Shown here piece by piece: positions 25,457-34,621 of a stretch of 64,000 nt of DNA. This DNA is from Paenibacillus radicis (ex Gao et al. 2016) (lineage in GTDB: Bacteria > Bacillota > Bacilli > Paenibacillales > Paenibacillaceae), in the NCBI RefSeq assembly GCF_014641555.1, contig NZ_BMHY01000007.1, positions 157,782 to 221,781 of the forward strand. The letters run 5' to 3'. Under the pieces are notes generated by a model. That model worked only from the letters and a program-made list of their open reading frames with translations. It made no database searches and was not told the origin of the DNA. The translations under genes and the position numbers were made by a program. The number at the start of each line of letters is the position of its first letter. Position 1 is the first letter of the stretch.

Positions 25457-25474
25457 ACGCCGGTGAATAGTTGG

Positions 25475-25511
25475 AATCCCGTTGACCTTACAAGTCAGCG
25501 GGATTTTTTTT
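25475..25511 (+). terminator. Terminator of the fuc operon
   Basis: AATCCCGTTGAC pairs with GTCAGCGGGATT, with a short loop and a run of eight T residues. Confidence 0.9.
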
Positions 25512-25609
25512 ATTTACGAAGAACAAGCGTCCAATAGTGCAAAACATTTCTGCCAAAGCGGATTGCCCCAAAGCGGACATTGTCCAGCGTTCACCGGAAA
25601 TTCCAACTG

Positions 25610-25638
25610 TTGACACTTTAGCTTACCTGATCTACTAT
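25610..25638 (+). promoter_or_regulatory. Promoter of the LysR gene of the sulfur locus
   Basis: TTGACA (25610-25615), 17-bp spacer, TACTAT (25633-25638). The palindromic stretch CCAAT ... ATTGG with a TAGGAATTA motif follows, overlapping the likely transcription start. Confidence 0.6.
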
Positions 25639-25651
25639 TAATCCAATCAAC

Positions 25652-25660
25652 TAATTCCTA
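25652..25660 (-). promoter_or_regulatory. TAGGAATTA motif downstream of the LysR promoter
   Basis: On the minus strand this is TAGGAATTA, the same 9-mer found at 26720-26728 in front of the binding-protein gene. GGAATT is the conserved end of CymR (cysteine repressor) sites in Bacillus; the placement 14 bp after the -10 element fits repression. Assignment to CymR is inference. Confidence 0.4.
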
Positions 25661-25709
25661 GTTATCTAATTGGAAAAGTGCACAAAGAGCTGGCAAGGGG
25701 GAAACGATG

Positions 25710-26594
25710 ATGAATATCGACAATATCGAGGCGTTTGTCTATGTCATACATTACGGAAGCTTTAACAAAGCCGCGGAAATTTTGTTCCTGTCGCAGCCGT
25801 CGGTTACGGCACGTATTCAATCGCTGGAGCGGGAGCTGGACTGCAAATTATTCGACAGGCTCGGCAAGCAAATTCAGCTGACGGAGGAGGGCAAGCGGTT
25901 TTTGCCTTACGCGCAATCGATCCTTCAAACGCTGCAAAAGGGAAGGCTTCATCTGCATCAGAAAAAAGCGCTCCCGAACGAGCTGCGCATCGGCTGCACC
26001 GTATCGGTATCCAATTACGTCCTGCCGCATCTGCTGCCGGCCTTCAAGGAGATCTATCCGGACATACACTTTAAAGTCATTACGAGCGGAACTGACGATA
26101 TCGTCCATAAGGTGCTGGGCAAAGAAATCGATATCGGCTTCGTGCGTCATACCAATCATCCGAATCTGCAGTCGGTAAAGCTGTACGAAGATCCCATCCG
26201 GCTTCATGTATACGAAGGCCATCCGTTCATCGGCGATCCGGATCTGACGATCGAGCGAATCGGTCATGATCCGTTCGTATTCTTCGAATGCGGCGCACTG
26301 GATTGGATTCGCATTCACCGCGCTTTCGAAGAGTTGAATGAGCCGCCTGCAATCGTCTATCATACCGATAATTTGGAAACGGCCAAAAAACTCGTGCTGG
26401 AGAAAGCGGGCATCAGCTTCCTGCCCAGTCTGTGCGCATTCGAAGAAGTGAGCAGCGGTAAGCTGTTCCCCATCGACTTCCCGGAGGTCGCCGGCATATC
26501 GCTGCAGACGAATATGATCGCGCTCGGCGGCGAGCATACGACGTACTTTAATTCGCTTCAGAAGCTGGCTAAAGAGCATCCTTTTTTCCGCTAA
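25710..26594 (+). CDS. LysR-family regulator of the organosulfur locus
   Basis: A regulator of 294 aa with a winged helix-turn-helix (residues 1-60; FNKAAEILFLSQPSVTARIQ) and a substrate-binding-like effector domain (about 88-290; LRIGCTVSVSNYVLPHLLPAF). ATG 25710 is preferred because AAGGGGGA is 7 bases upstream; ATG 25707 is possible. It precedes the ABC-monooxygenase operon in the same direction, as the LysR regulator YtlI precedes the ytmI operon in Bacillus subtilis, and probably activates it. The effector is not evident from sequence. Confidence 0.88.
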   Translation: MNIDNIEAFVYVIHYGSFNKAAEILFLSQPSVTARIQSLERELDCKLFDRLGKQIQLTEEGKRFLPYAQSILQTLQKGRLHLHQKKALPNELRIGCTVSVSNYVLPHLLPAFKEIYPDIHFKVITSGTDDIVHKVLGKEIDIGFVRHTNHPNLQSVKLYEDPIRLHVYEGHPFIGDPDLTIERIGHDPFVFFECGALDWIRIHRAFEELNEPPAIVYHTDNLETAKKLVLEKAGISFLPSLCAFEEVSSGKLFPIDFPEVAGISLQTNMIALGGEHTTYFNSLQKLAKEHPFFR

Positions 26595-26662
26595 CATCAA
26601 GCCCTGACAGCCTGTATTGGATTGTTGAATTCTCTTATAGAAAAACTCTATTATCTGGCTTA

Positions 26663-26691
26663 TTGACGGCGGAGATGGCGGATGATAAATT
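26663..26691 (+). promoter_or_regulatory. Promoter of the ABC-monooxygenase operon
   Basis: TTGACG (26663-26668), 17-bp spacer, TAAATT (26686-26691). The shared motif at 26707-26730 lies just downstream. Confidence 0.5.
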
Positions 26692-26706
26692 ATTGTCAAA
26701 TCAATT

Positions 26707-26730
26707 CTTACAAAAACAGTAGGAATTATA
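26707..26730 (+). promoter_or_regulatory. CTTAC-N10-GGAATTATA element, copy 1
   Basis: CTTAC and GGAATTATA separated by 10 bases, an arrangement repeated exactly at 33922-33945 in the same locus. The GGAATT core resembles the end of Bacillus CymR sites. Placed between promoter and ribosome site, it would suit a repressor of sulfur-scavenging genes. Confidence 0.5.
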
Positions 26731-26760
26731 GGTTTAATAAAAGTTCATGGGGGAATTGAG

Positions 26761-27621
26761 ATGAAAAAGTTTTCGATAGCAGCGGCATTGATCGTATTGG
26801 CACTGGTCGTGTCCGCTTGCGGAGCGAAGAGCGGAGGCGGCGACGGTTCAAGTGCTGCATCGGGTTCAGGCAATAATGGCGGAACGAAGGCAGTTAAAAA
26901 AATTATCGTCGGCACCGGCACACAGTTTCCGAATGTTTGCTTTATCGACGACAGCGGTAAGCTGACCGGGTTTGACGTTGAGCTTGTCAGAGAGTTGGAC
27001 AAACGTCTGCCGGAATATGAGTTCGAGTTCAAGACGATGGATTTCTCCAATCTGCTGCTGAGTCTGGAAACGAATAAAATCGATTTTATCGCCCATCAAA
27101 TGGAGAAAAACCCGGAGCGGATCGAGAAGTTCCTGTTCAACAAAGAGCCTTACAGCATTTTCTTGACGAAGGTAGCTGTAGATAAAAACAATACAACCAT
27201 TCATTCAATCGAAGATTTGAAAGGCAAGAAAGTATATACAACGCCAACGAGCAACGCGGCCTATTTCCTAGAGCAATACAATAAAGACCATGACAATGCG
27301 CTTAACATCGTTTACTCGAGCGGTGCAGCCAACGACCTTGTCAATATTATTCAGAGCAAACGCGTCGACGCTACCATGTCAACCGACTTTGCATTGGCGT
27401 TCTATCCTGGAGCGGACGGCCAGCCGGCTTTGAAAACAGTAGGCGAACCGCTTATCCAATCCGATGTGCTGTTCGTACTTCGCAAAGACGGCCAAGAGTT
27501 GTCCGATAAGCTGGACGAGGCGATCAAATCGGTGAAGGAAGACGGTACGCTGTCGAAGCTTAGCATTCAATGGCTAGGTCAAGATTTCACGAAATCATTG
27601 GACGAAGCAACGACGAAGTAA
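26761..27621 (+). CDS. Amino-acid ABC transporter substrate-binding lipoprotein (cystine/sulfur compound type)
   Basis: A family-3 solute-binding lipoprotein of 286 aa. The signal peptide ends in the lipobox VVSAC with Cys20, followed by a Gly/Ser linker. The binding domain starts KIIVGTGTQFPNVCFIDDSG and contains the family motif GFDVELVRELDKRLPEYEFEF. It resembles the TcyJ/TcyK and YxeM proteins for cystine and S-conjugated cysteines. It is the first of four transport genes in order binding protein, permease, permease, ATPase. Substrate choice (cystine versus S-succinocysteine-like compounds) is inferred from the monooxygenase genes downstream. Confidence 0.9.
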   Translation: MKKFSIAAALIVLALVVSACGAKSGGGDGSSAASGSGNNGGTKAVKKIIVGTGTQFPNVCFIDDSGKLTGFDVELVRELDKRLPEYEFEFKTMDFSNLLLSLETNKIDFIAHQMEKNPERIEKFLFNKEPYSIFLTKVAVDKNNTTIHSIEDLKGKKVYTTPTSNAAYFLEQYNKDHDNALNIVYSSGAANDLVNIIQSKRVDATMSTDFALAFYPGADGQPALKTVGEPLIQSDVLFVLRKDGQELSDKLDEAIKSVKEDGTLSKLSIQWLGQDFTKSLDEATTK

Positions 27622-27662
27622 GAGGTTAGCTTAATTATTTGGGTATAAGGTGAGGTGTGAAA

Positions 27663-28430
27663 ATGGGCAAAAAATTCGACATAAACTACGTGCTCGACTT
27701 TATACCCAAATTGCTGTCTTATTTGGACATTACGTTGTTTATCGTTGCAGCGTCGCTTGTGTTTGGACTGCTAATCGGCTTTCTGGTGGCGCTCCCGAGG
27801 ATGTACAACGTTCCGGTACTGAAACGCATATCACAGGTTTATGTATCCTTTTTCCGCGGCACTCCGATTCTTATTCAGTTGTTCCTTGTCTATTACGGCG
27901 TGCCGGAGCTGTTCAAACTGGTGAATATTGATCTATCCCGGACAGATGTACTTGTGTTTGTTATTCTATCGTACTCGCTGCACAGCGGTGCCTTCATTTC
28001 CGAAGGCATTCGGGCGGCGGTCAACGGAGTGGACCGGGGGCAGGTTGAAGCAGCCTATTCGGTGGGGATGAACGGTTTTCAGGCCTTTACCCGAATTATA
28101 CTGCCGCAAGCGCTGGCTATATCGGTGCCGATTTTCGCAAACCTCACGATTGCCAACTTGAAAGATACGTCGCTTGCCTTCACATTGGGTGCGATGGAGA
28201 TGACCGGGAAGTCGCAGACGCTTGGTACGGCGACGCAGCATTTTATCGAAACCTATATTGCTCTATCGCTCATTTACTTCGTAATCAGCACGGTGCTCGA
28301 GCGGATGTTCCTTTATGTGGAGCGCAGACTGCTGAAGCATGAGAAACAGCTGGTCCAGCATGAGTCTAGAGCGAGAAGACGGGGCTTATGGAGAAAACCG
28401 CTCGTGCCGCGCATCGAGGAAGGGGGCTAG
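27663..28430 (+). CDS. Amino-acid ABC transporter permease (TcyL type)
   Basis: An inner-membrane permease of 255 aa, HisM-like. Helices are at about 18-42 (LDITLFIVAASLVFGLLIGF) and several later; the signature FFRGTPILIQLFLVYYGVPE and the EAA-like loop GQVEAAYSVGMNGFQAFTRI are visible. ATG 27663 has AAGGTGAGG 7 bases upstream; the GTG two codons earlier is too close. It pairs with the next permease, six bases downstream. Confidence 0.9.
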   Translation: MGKKFDINYVLDFIPKLLSYLDITLFIVAASLVFGLLIGFLVALPRMYNVPVLKRISQVYVSFFRGTPILIQLFLVYYGVPELFKLVNIDLSRTDVLVFVILSYSLHSGAFISEGIRAAVNGVDRGQVEAAYSVGMNGFQAFTRIILPQALAISVPIFANLTIANLKDTSLAFTLGAMEMTGKSQTLGTATQHFIETYIALSLIYFVISTVLERMFLYVERRLLKHEKQLVQHESRARRRGLWRKPLVPRIEEGG

Positions 28431-28436
28431 ATCAAT

Positions 28437-29147
28437 ATGCAGCTTGATTTCAGCTTTATCGGAACGGCATTGCTGAGTTTGTTCAAAGCACTTCCGAACA
28501 CGCTGTTAATTACGGCAGTTTCAGTTCTGGTCGGCTTTCTGATCGGGACAGCAGTAGCGTTAATCCGGATTTACCGCGTTCCCGTTCTTCATCCCATTGC
28601 TTCCGGCTACGTCCTGTTTGTCCGGGGGACGCCGATGCTCATGCATCTGCTGCTCATTTATTTCGGACTTCCGATGCTGATCGACAGCATCGCCGGAGCA
28701 CTTGGCTGGGGCTTTCGTTCAACGGCCATACCGCTAATCGGATTCGTATATATTTCCTTCTCGATAACAGCCGGCGCTTATATGTCTGAGGTCGTCAGAG
28801 CGGGTATTACGGCCGTTAACCGGGGCCAGTTGGAAGCAGCCTATTCGATTGGTATGACAACGCCGCAAGCGTTGCGCCGGATCGTAATGCCGCAGGCACT
28901 CGCTGTCAGCCTGCCTAACCTGTCGAACAACTTAATCGGGATGCTGCACGGGTCGACGCTTGCGTTTACTGTATCGGTAGTTGAGATTAATGCACAAGCG
29001 CAGATCGTAGCGGCAAGCAATTGGAAATTTCTTGAGGCCTACATTGCAGCAGCGCTCTTGTTCTGGGGAATGACGATCTTAATCGAACGGGGCACAGCGC
29101 TGCTGGAGCGCCGGATCAACAACTATAATCGAGGTGGTGTAGCATGA
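28437..29147 (+). CDS. Amino-acid ABC transporter permease (TcyM type)
   Basis: The second HisM-like permease, 236 aa, with the signature [20 protein letters not shown] and the EAA-type loop [20 protein letters not shown]. The stop overlaps the start of the ATPase gene (ATGA at 29144), so the two are translationally coupled. Confidence 0.9.
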   Translation: MQLDFSFIGTALLSLFKALPNTLLITAVSVLVGFLIGTAVALIRIYRVPVLHPIASGYVLFVRGTPMLMHLLLIYFGLPMLIDSIAGALGWGFRSTAIPLIGFVYISFSITAGAYMSEVVRAGITAVNRGQLEAAYSIGMTTPQALRRIVMPQALAVSLPNLSNNLIGMLHGSTLAFTVSVVEINAQAQIVAASNWKFLEAYIAAALLFWGMTILIERGTALLERRINNYNRGGVA

Positions 29148-29896
29148 TCAAGCTGAGTCGGATTTCGAAATCTTTCGGGAAAAATCAGGTGCTTAAAGAT
29201 ATTACCCTTTCTGTAGAAAAGGGCGAGGTCGTTGTCATTCTGGGCCCGAGCGGCTCCGGCAAAACGACATTGCTGCGCTGCCTGAACTATTTGGAGCGGC
29301 CTAATGACGGCACGATTGCAATCGGCGATTATACCGTAGACTGCAAGCATGCCGGGAAGAAGGACATTCATCAGCTTCGCCAGAAATCGGCGATGGTGTT
29401 CCAACATTACAATCTGTTCAAGCATAAGACGGCGCTGGAGAACGTCATGGAAGGCCTCGTCATCGTGCAAAAGCTGCCGAAGGAAGAAGCCCGCAAACGA
29501 AGCGTTGAGGTGCTGGAGAAGGTAGGGCTCGGCGCAAAGCTGGATGCTTACCCGAGCCAGCTTTCCGGCGGACAGCAGCAGCGGGTTGGTATCGCCAGAG
29601 CGTTGGCTCTCAATCCGGAAGTCATTTTGTTCGATGAACCGACGTCGGCGCTGGATCCCGAGCTGGTCGGCGAAGTGCTGGACGTCATTCGTAAAATCGC
29701 CAATGAAGGGATCACGATGATCGTCGTGACTCATGAAATGAGCTTTGCCCGCGAAGTATCCAACCATGTCGTCTTTATGGACGGCGGTGTCATCGTTGAG
29801 GAAGGCAAACCGAATGAACTGTTTGGAGCGCCGAAGGAGGAGCGGACGAAGCAATTTCTGAAGCGAATCACATCGGACTGGGTCTACAATATTTAG
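29144..29896 (+). CDS. Amino-acid ABC transporter ATPase (TcyN type)
   Basis: The ATP-binding subunit, 250 aa. Walker A is GPSGSGKTT at about 33-41, Q-loop [19 protein letters not shown], signature LSGGQQQR and Walker [13 protein letters not shown], followed by the switch His in VVTHEM. It is of the polar amino-acid class (GlnQ/TcyN). It completes the four-gene importer and is followed after 32 bases by the first monooxygenase gene. Confidence 0.93.
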   Translation: MIKLSRISKSFGKNQVLKDITLSVEKGEVVVILGPSGSGKTTLLRCLNYLERPNDGTIAIGDYTVDCKHAGKKDIHQLRQKSAMVFQHYNLFKHKTALENVMEGLVIVQKLPKEEARKRSVEVLEKVGLGAKLDAYPSQLSGGQQQRVGIARALALNPEVILFDEPTSALDPELVGEVLDVIRKIANEGITMIVVTHEMSFAREVSNHVVFMDGGVIVEEGKPNELFGAPKEERTKQFLKRITSDWVYNI

Positions 29897-29928
29897 TACA
29901 GCGCTTGCGCAAAAGGGAGAGGGTACCG

Positions 29929-30942
29929 ATGACGATCAAGCTTAGCATTTTGGATCAAAGCCCGGTGTTTGAAGGGGAGACACCTGCGGATGCATTCCGC
30001 CACACGGTAGAGCTTGTTCAACAAGCGGAACGTCTTGGCTATCACCGGTTTTGGGTGTCTGAGCATCATGACGGTTTTCTGGCCGGCTCATCGCCGGAGG
30101 TGCTGATTGCGTATCTGATTGGCCAGACGGAGCGGATTCGTCTCGGTTCCGGCGGCATCATGCTGCAGCATTACAGTTCGTATAAGGTTGCGGAGAACTT
30201 CAATATACTTGCTACGCTGGCTCCAGGAAGAATCGATCTTGGCATTGGCCGCGCGCCGGGAGGACTGCCCCGTTCGACCAAAGCTTTGCAGAAAGGGATT
30301 ACGGAGCCGCAGACGTTGTCGGAGAAGCTGGAGGAGCTGTCGCATCATGTGAACAACACGCTCCCGGATACGCATGCGTTAGCGGGTATTCAAGCATCGC
30401 CAATTCCACAGCAGCCGGCTGAAATTTATTTGCTTGGAACGAGCGTCAGCAGTGCGGAACTGGCCGCGGAACAAGGTCATGCTTACGTATTTGCCCAATT
30501 CATCAACAGCGACCCGGTTGTCGCTGAGGAAGCACTCACCCTTTACCGCGAACGGTTTAATTCGGCCACCGGAAACAAGCCTAGAGCGATTATTGCATTA
30601 TCTGTAATCGTATCGGATACTGATGAAGAGGCGGCGCTGCTCGCCACAGATATGAAAAATGTCCGGATTACACTCGCGGACGGCAAAACGTTGAATCTCG
30701 GAACGGTTGCGCAAGCCGAAGAATTCGGCAAACAGTCGGGTCAGGAATATACGATTACGGAGAGAGACGCCGAGGTGACTAAAGGCTCGAAGGAAACAGT
30801 TCGGCGCAGACTGCTGGAAATCCAGCAGCAATACGGCGTAGACGAATTTATCGTAACGACGGCTGTGAAAGATTTTGGGCTGAGGCTGCGATCCTACGAG
30901 CTGCTCAGCGAGGCGTTCTCCGAATTGTCGGTAGGCAGCTAA
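29929..30942 (+). CDS. Luciferase-like flavin monooxygenase (YtmO-like)
   Basis: A bacterial-luciferase-family (LLM) FMN/F420-type oxidoreductase of 337 aa with the subgroup sequence LSILDQSPVFEGETPADAFR, RFWVSEHHDG and RIRLGSGGIMLQHYSSYKVA. The nearest remembered relative is YtmO of the Bacillus ytmI operon; the oxygenation substrate is unknown but probably an imported organosulfur compound. ATG 29929 has GGGAGAGGG upstream. It lies in the operon directly behind the importer. Confidence 0.85.
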   Translation: MTIKLSILDQSPVFEGETPADAFRHTVELVQQAERLGYHRFWVSEHHDGFLAGSSPEVLIAYLIGQTERIRLGSGGIMLQHYSSYKVAENFNILATLAPGRIDLGIGRAPGGLPRSTKALQKGITEPQTLSEKLEELSHHVNNTLPDTHALAGIQASPIPQQPAEIYLLGTSVSSAELAAEQGHAYVFAQFINSDPVVAEEALTLYRERFNSATGNKPRAIIALSVIVSDTDEEAALLATDMKNVRITLADGKTLNLGTVAQAEEFGKQSGQEYTITERDAEVTKGSKETVRRRLLEIQQQYGVDEFIVTTAVKDFGLRLRSYELLSEAFSELSVGS

Positions 30943-30971
30943 TAAGGCTGCGGAAAGAGGAGGAGCTGCAT

Positions 30972-32159
30972 ATGGCTAATCAAGCACGGAATGCTGCGCC
31001 GGATTTTGATCAATATTTGATCGATATTCGGCGTCATTTACATCAATATCCGGAATTGTCGAATGAAGAATTCGAGACGACGGCAGCCATTCGGCGATGG
31101 CTCGAGGAAGCAGGAGTACGTATTGCGGATTATGGACTCGCCACTGGCGTAATCGCCGAGATTGGCAAGCCTGCTGGCGAAGGTCCGCTCATTGCCATCC
31201 GCGCTGATATCGATGCGCTGCCGATTCAGGAGGAGACGGGATTGCCGTTCGCTTCTCGCATAGAAGGAAAGATGCATGCTTGCGGGCATGATTTTCATAC
31301 AGCTTCCATCATTGGTGCGGCTGTGCTGCTGAAGCAGAGGGAGCATGAACTGAATGGAACGGTTCGTTTCTTGTTCCAGCCTGCAGAGGAGAAAGCGCAA
31401 GGAGCGCTTAAAGTGATTGAGAGCGGAGCGCTTAACGGCGTGCAGGCGGTGTTCGGCATGCATAATAAACCGAACCTGCCAGTCGGCGTTGTTGGCGTGA
31501 AGGAAGGGCCGCTAATGGCGGCGGCAGACGGCTTCATCGTTGAAGTCGATGGTGTGGGCACGCACGCAGCGGTGCCGGAAGCCGGCAATGATCCGGTTGT
31601 AACGGCGGCTCATATCGTCACCGCGTTGCAATCGATCGTCAGCCGCAACGTCGGTACGCTGCAAAGTGCAGTCGTCAGCGTGACGAAGCTCAACAGCGGC
31701 ACCACTTGGAATGTAGTTCCTGACAAAGCAGTGCTGGAGGGAACGATTCGCACATTTGAAGAGGATGTGCGGCAGAAGGTGCTAGCCCGGTTTGAAGAAG
31801 TCGTCATAGGCGTAGCTTCCGCATTTGGAACAACGGCCAGAGTACGATGGATTCAAGGGCCGCCGCCGGTCTATAACGACAAACAGCTTGCTGTCGTAGC
31901 CGAAGAGGCTGCTGAAAGAGCAGGATTGACGGCAATTGTGCCGGTGCCTTCGCCGGCTGGCGAGGATTTCTCCTTTTACCAGAAGCAAGTACCAGGTGTC
32001 TTCGTCTTTATGGGAACAGCCGGACCGCAGGAATGGCATCACCCGGCGTTTGATCTGGATGAACGGGCGTTGCCGCTGAGTGCCGGTTATTTCACGGAGC
32101 TTGCGCTGCTCGCACTGGAGCAATTGAAGGAGACGACGGCAGGGAGGGCGAACGGGTGA
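30972..32159 (+). CDS. M20 family amidohydrolase/deacylase (HipO/YxeP-like)
   Basis: A metal-dependent amidohydrolase of 395 aa. The M20 motifs are RRHLHQYPELSNEEFET, HACGHDFHTAS (metal-binding Cys and His), FQPAEEKAQGA and, at the end, HHPAFDLDERALPL. Relatives include N-acyl-amino-acid deacylases such as YxeP/YtnL; in the S-succinocysteine route such an enzyme removes acetate from N-acetylcysteine. AGGAGGAGC lies 5 bases before the ATG. The stop overlaps the GTG start of the FAD oxidase gene. Confidence 0.9.
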   Translation: MANQARNAAPDFDQYLIDIRRHLHQYPELSNEEFETTAAIRRWLEEAGVRIADYGLATGVIAEIGKPAGEGPLIAIRADIDALPIQEETGLPFASRIEGKMHACGHDFHTASIIGAAVLLKQREHELNGTVRFLFQPAEEKAQGALKVIESGALNGVQAVFGMHNKPNLPVGVVGVKEGPLMAAADGFIVEVDGVGTHAAVPEAGNDPVVTAAHIVTALQSIVSRNVGTLQSAVVSVTKLNSGTTWNVVPDKAVLEGTIRTFEEDVRQKVLARFEEVVIGVASAFGTTARVRWIQGPPPVYNDKQLAVVAEEAAERAGLTAIVPVPSPAGEDFSFYQKQVPGVFVFMGTAGPQEWHHPAFDLDERALPLSAGYFTELALLALEQLKETTAGRANG

Positions 32160-33304
32160 GCACGGCTTCCTATGATGTGATCGTAGTTGGCGCAGGCTCC
32201 ATGGGCATGAGTGCCGGCTACCATCTGGCGAGCCGGGGAGCCCGGACGCTGCTGATCGATGCATTTGATCCGCCGCATAATAACGGCAGCCATCATGGCG
32301 AGCCGCGCCTCATCCGCCATGCCTACTCGGGTGGAGCAATTTACACGGAGCTGGCGCTCCGGTCGCATGAGCTGTGGAATGAGCTTGAGGATGCGAGCGG
32401 CGAGAAATTGCTCGTGCAATCTGGCGTCATCAATATGGGTTCCCCCGGCGTTTATTCGTTGGAGGACAAGCGAGATCGTTCGGCTGCCTTTAATGTCGAG
32501 ATTGAATATTTGGATGCAGATGAAATTCAGAAGCGCTGGCCGGGTATCCAGCTGCCGGAGCATTATCAAGGGCTTTACGAGCCGAAAGCCGGCTACTTGT
32601 TCAGCGAGCGCTGCGTAGCGGCTTATCGGAAACAGGCGCTGGCCGCAGGGGCGGAGCTGCTCGTAAACACCCTCATCCGCCACATTGAAGCGGACGGCGA
32701 AGGCGTTGCTGTACACACACCTAGCGGAATTATTCGCGCTGGCAAGGTCATCGTAAGTGCGGGTGCATGGTTCAAGACGCTAGAGCCCTTCATCACGTTG
32801 CCCATCCGTCCCGTTCGCAAGACGGTTGGCTGGTTCGAGTCGGCGGAGACGTTATTCAATGAATCGGTCTTTCCTGGGTTTACACTCGGTACGGAGAACG
32901 GAGGCTATTATGGCTTTCCGAGCATTGGCGGCGCCGGAGTGAAGATCGGCCGGCATGATACCGGAGTACCTTGGCTCCCTGGTGAGGAAGTTAAGCCGTT
33001 TGGCAGTTATCCAGAGGATGAAGGCGATATCCGCCGAGCGCTGGAGACCTTTATGCCGCAGGCGGCAGGCAAGCTGCTGCGCGGAGCAGTGTGCAAATAT
33101 GAGTTTACGCCGGATGAGGATTTTATTATTGATGTCCATCCGGAACAGCCTAATGTTCTGCTTGCCGGAGGTTTTTCCGGTCACGGCTTTAAGTTTTCCA
33201 GCGCCGTCGGCGAACTTTTAGCTGACTTGGCTTTGGATGGAAGTACGAAGCGGGATATCGGACTGTTCTCGCTGGCTCGCTTTCAACAAGCCCCGTCGCG
33301 GTAA
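32156..33304 (+). CDS. FAD-dependent amine oxidase (N-methyltryptophan/sarcosine oxidase-like)
   Basis: A 382-aa enzyme of the DAO family, SolA/monomeric sarcosine oxidase branch. Residues 6-35 are the dinucleotide fold (YDVIVVGAGSMGMSAGYHLA), HHGEPRLIRHAY follows as in SolA, and the C-terminal part has RGAVCKYEFTPDEDF, where the Cys is the expected covalent FAD attachment site. It would oxidise a secondary or N-methyl amino acid, releasing H2O2. The start GTG 32156 overlaps the preceding stop. This gene is not part of the Bacillus ytm or yxe operons as remembered, so the locus may handle an additional substrate. Confidence 0.88.
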   Translation: MSTASYDVIVVGAGSMGMSAGYHLASRGARTLLIDAFDPPHNNGSHHGEPRLIRHAYSGGAIYTELALRSHELWNELEDASGEKLLVQSGVINMGSPGVYSLEDKRDRSAAFNVEIEYLDADEIQKRWPGIQLPEHYQGLYEPKAGYLFSERCVAAYRKQALAAGAELLVNTLIRHIEADGEGVAVHTPSGIIRAGKVIVSAGAWFKTLEPFITLPIRPVRKTVGWFESAETLFNESVFPGFTLGTENGGYYGFPSIGGAGVKIGRHDTGVPWLPGEEVKPFGSYPEDEGDIRRALETFMPQAAGKLLRGAVCKYEFTPDEDFIIDVHPEQPNVLLAGGFSGHGFKFSSAVGELLADLALDGSTKRDIGLFSLARFQQAPSR

Positions 33305-33381
33305 GAACTCAGAAATGATGAAATCAATGGAATAGCAAAATAAAGAATGCGGTAAAAATCCGATTATTGGAGGCATAAACA

Positions 33382-33855
33382 ATGAGCAATCAGCCAGTAG
33401 ACGTACAAAGCTATTTAGATACGCATGATCAATTGCAGGAAGCGATCGCGGGCTTGGATGAAGTGCAGCTGAAATGGAAGGAAACGCCGGAGAAATGGAG
33501 CGTGACGGAGGTGCTGACGCATCTGGCCGATCACAATATCGTCGTATCGTTCCGAATCCGGGATATACTGGCAGATACGAAAGCGACGCTGCCTGCTTTT
33601 AACCAGGATCTATGGGTTAGCGGACAGTCAGGCAATGAGGGCGAGGTATCGGATGTGCTGGCGTTGTTCAAAGCGCTGCTCGTCTACAACAGCCTCTTGT
33701 TTGGCAGACTAAGCGAGGCAGATTGGGAGAAATCAGGCATTAACTTTAAAGGCGATACGGTTAGCGTTGCCGCAGCGGTTCGAGGGTTCACCAATCACGT
33801 TAAACACCACATCGGGCAAATCGACCGCATTAAAGCAGCCTATTCAAAAATTTAA
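33382..33855 (+). CDS. DinB/YfiT-like putative metal-dependent protein
   Basis: A four-helix-bundle protein of 157 aa of the DinB superfamily. The likely metal ligands are visible as His in EVLTHLADHN (about residue 48-52) and in the C-terminal motif HVKHHIGQIDRI. Some relatives are thiol-S-transferases using bacillithiol; this fits a bshB2-bearing genome, but the activity is not proven. It is 77 bases after the amine oxidase gene. Confidence 0.8.
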   Translation: MSNQPVDVQSYLDTHDQLQEAIAGLDEVQLKWKETPEKWSVTEVLTHLADHNIVVSFRIRDILADTKATLPAFNQDLWVSGQSGNEGEVSDVLALFKALLVYNSLLFGRLSEADWEKSGINFKGDTVSVAAAVRGFTNHVKHHIGQIDRIKAAYSKI

Positions 33856-33921
33856 TACATCGATCGAAAAGGTTGATTTTACGGCTAGGCCTGGCTCATG
33901 ATAAGGTGATATTATATTAAT

Positions 33922-33945
33922 CTTACTTATTTCATGGGAATTATA
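33922..33945 (+). promoter_or_regulatory. CTTAC-N10-GGAATTATA element, copy 2
   Basis: The same 5-mer and 9-mer at the same 10-base spacing as at 26707-26730. It lies 60 bp before the acetyltransferase start, in a 149-base gap that otherwise shows no clear terminator, suggesting a second regulated promoter inside the locus. Confidence 0.5.
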
Positions 33946-34004
33946 AGCTTTCCAGGATAGCTTTGCTTCAAGCTAGCATTGCAGATAGGGAGGATGTTGA
34001 TCCG

Positions 34005-34538
34005 ATGGCGGAAAATAACGGTATTGTAATCCGTGATGCGGAGGAAAAGGATAGGGATGCCATTCTGGCACTTATGCTGGAATCCTACGGTCAATATGAG
34101 AAAGTAATGCCGGGCGACGGCTGGCTGCAATATGCAGAGAGCATCAGGGAGTCCGTCGACCGCGATGGCCCGATTGCCCGTATCATTGCGGAGCTGGACG
34201 GCGAAATTGTCGGAAGCGTTCAGATGTTCACTTCGTCAGAATCTGCTTACGGCGCACCAGAGCTAGGCATCTTAACTCCGATTATCCGGCTGCTTGCCAC
34301 CTCTCCGAAAGCGAGAGGCAAGGGCGTTGCAACGGCGCTTATTAAGGAAAGTGCCCGCAGGTCCATTGAGCTTGGCTCTGACACGCTGCATTTGCATACT
34401 TCCGATATGATGGAGTCGGCAGTCCGCTTGTATGAGCGGCTTGGCTTCGAGCGTGCTTACGACAAGGAAATGCAGAAAGGCGATGTGCTGGTCAAATGCT
34501 ACCGGCTGCTTTTGAAGGAGACGGCTTTGTTAAGTTAA
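34005..34538 (+). CDS. GNAT N-acetyltransferase of the organosulfur locus
   Basis: A GCN5-related acetyltransferase of 177 aa. The acetyl-CoA loop is RGKGVATALIKESARRSIEL, followed by LHTSDMMESAVRLYERLGFE. The ATG at 34005 has AGGGAGGA about 10 bases upstream. In the Bacillus S-succinocysteine pathway an acetyltransferase (SnaA/SnaB) N-acetylates the substrate before oxygenation; this gene directly precedes a DmoA/YxeK-type monooxygenase, which supports the same role. Substrate assignment is inference. Confidence 0.82.
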   Translation: MAENNGIVIRDAEEKDRDAILALMLESYGQYEKVMPGDGWLQYAESIRESVDRDGPIARIIAELDGEIVGSVQMFTSSESAYGAPELGILTPIIRLLATSPKARGKGVATALIKESARRSIELGSDTLHLHTSDMMESAVRLYERLGFERAYDKEMQKGDVLVKCYRLLLKETALLS

Positions 34539-34621
34539 TTCCAGCAGGCAACGGATTGCACTTGTGTTGTGCGATCAGATTCGTAAACGGTTTGATTACT
34601 ATATAATTGGAGGGAATCATA

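Noticed and set aside
26740..26760. S-box, T-box or other sulfur riboswitch before the importer operon
   Set aside because: The leader is short and shows none of the conserved S-box or T-box elements; a protein-binding element fits better.
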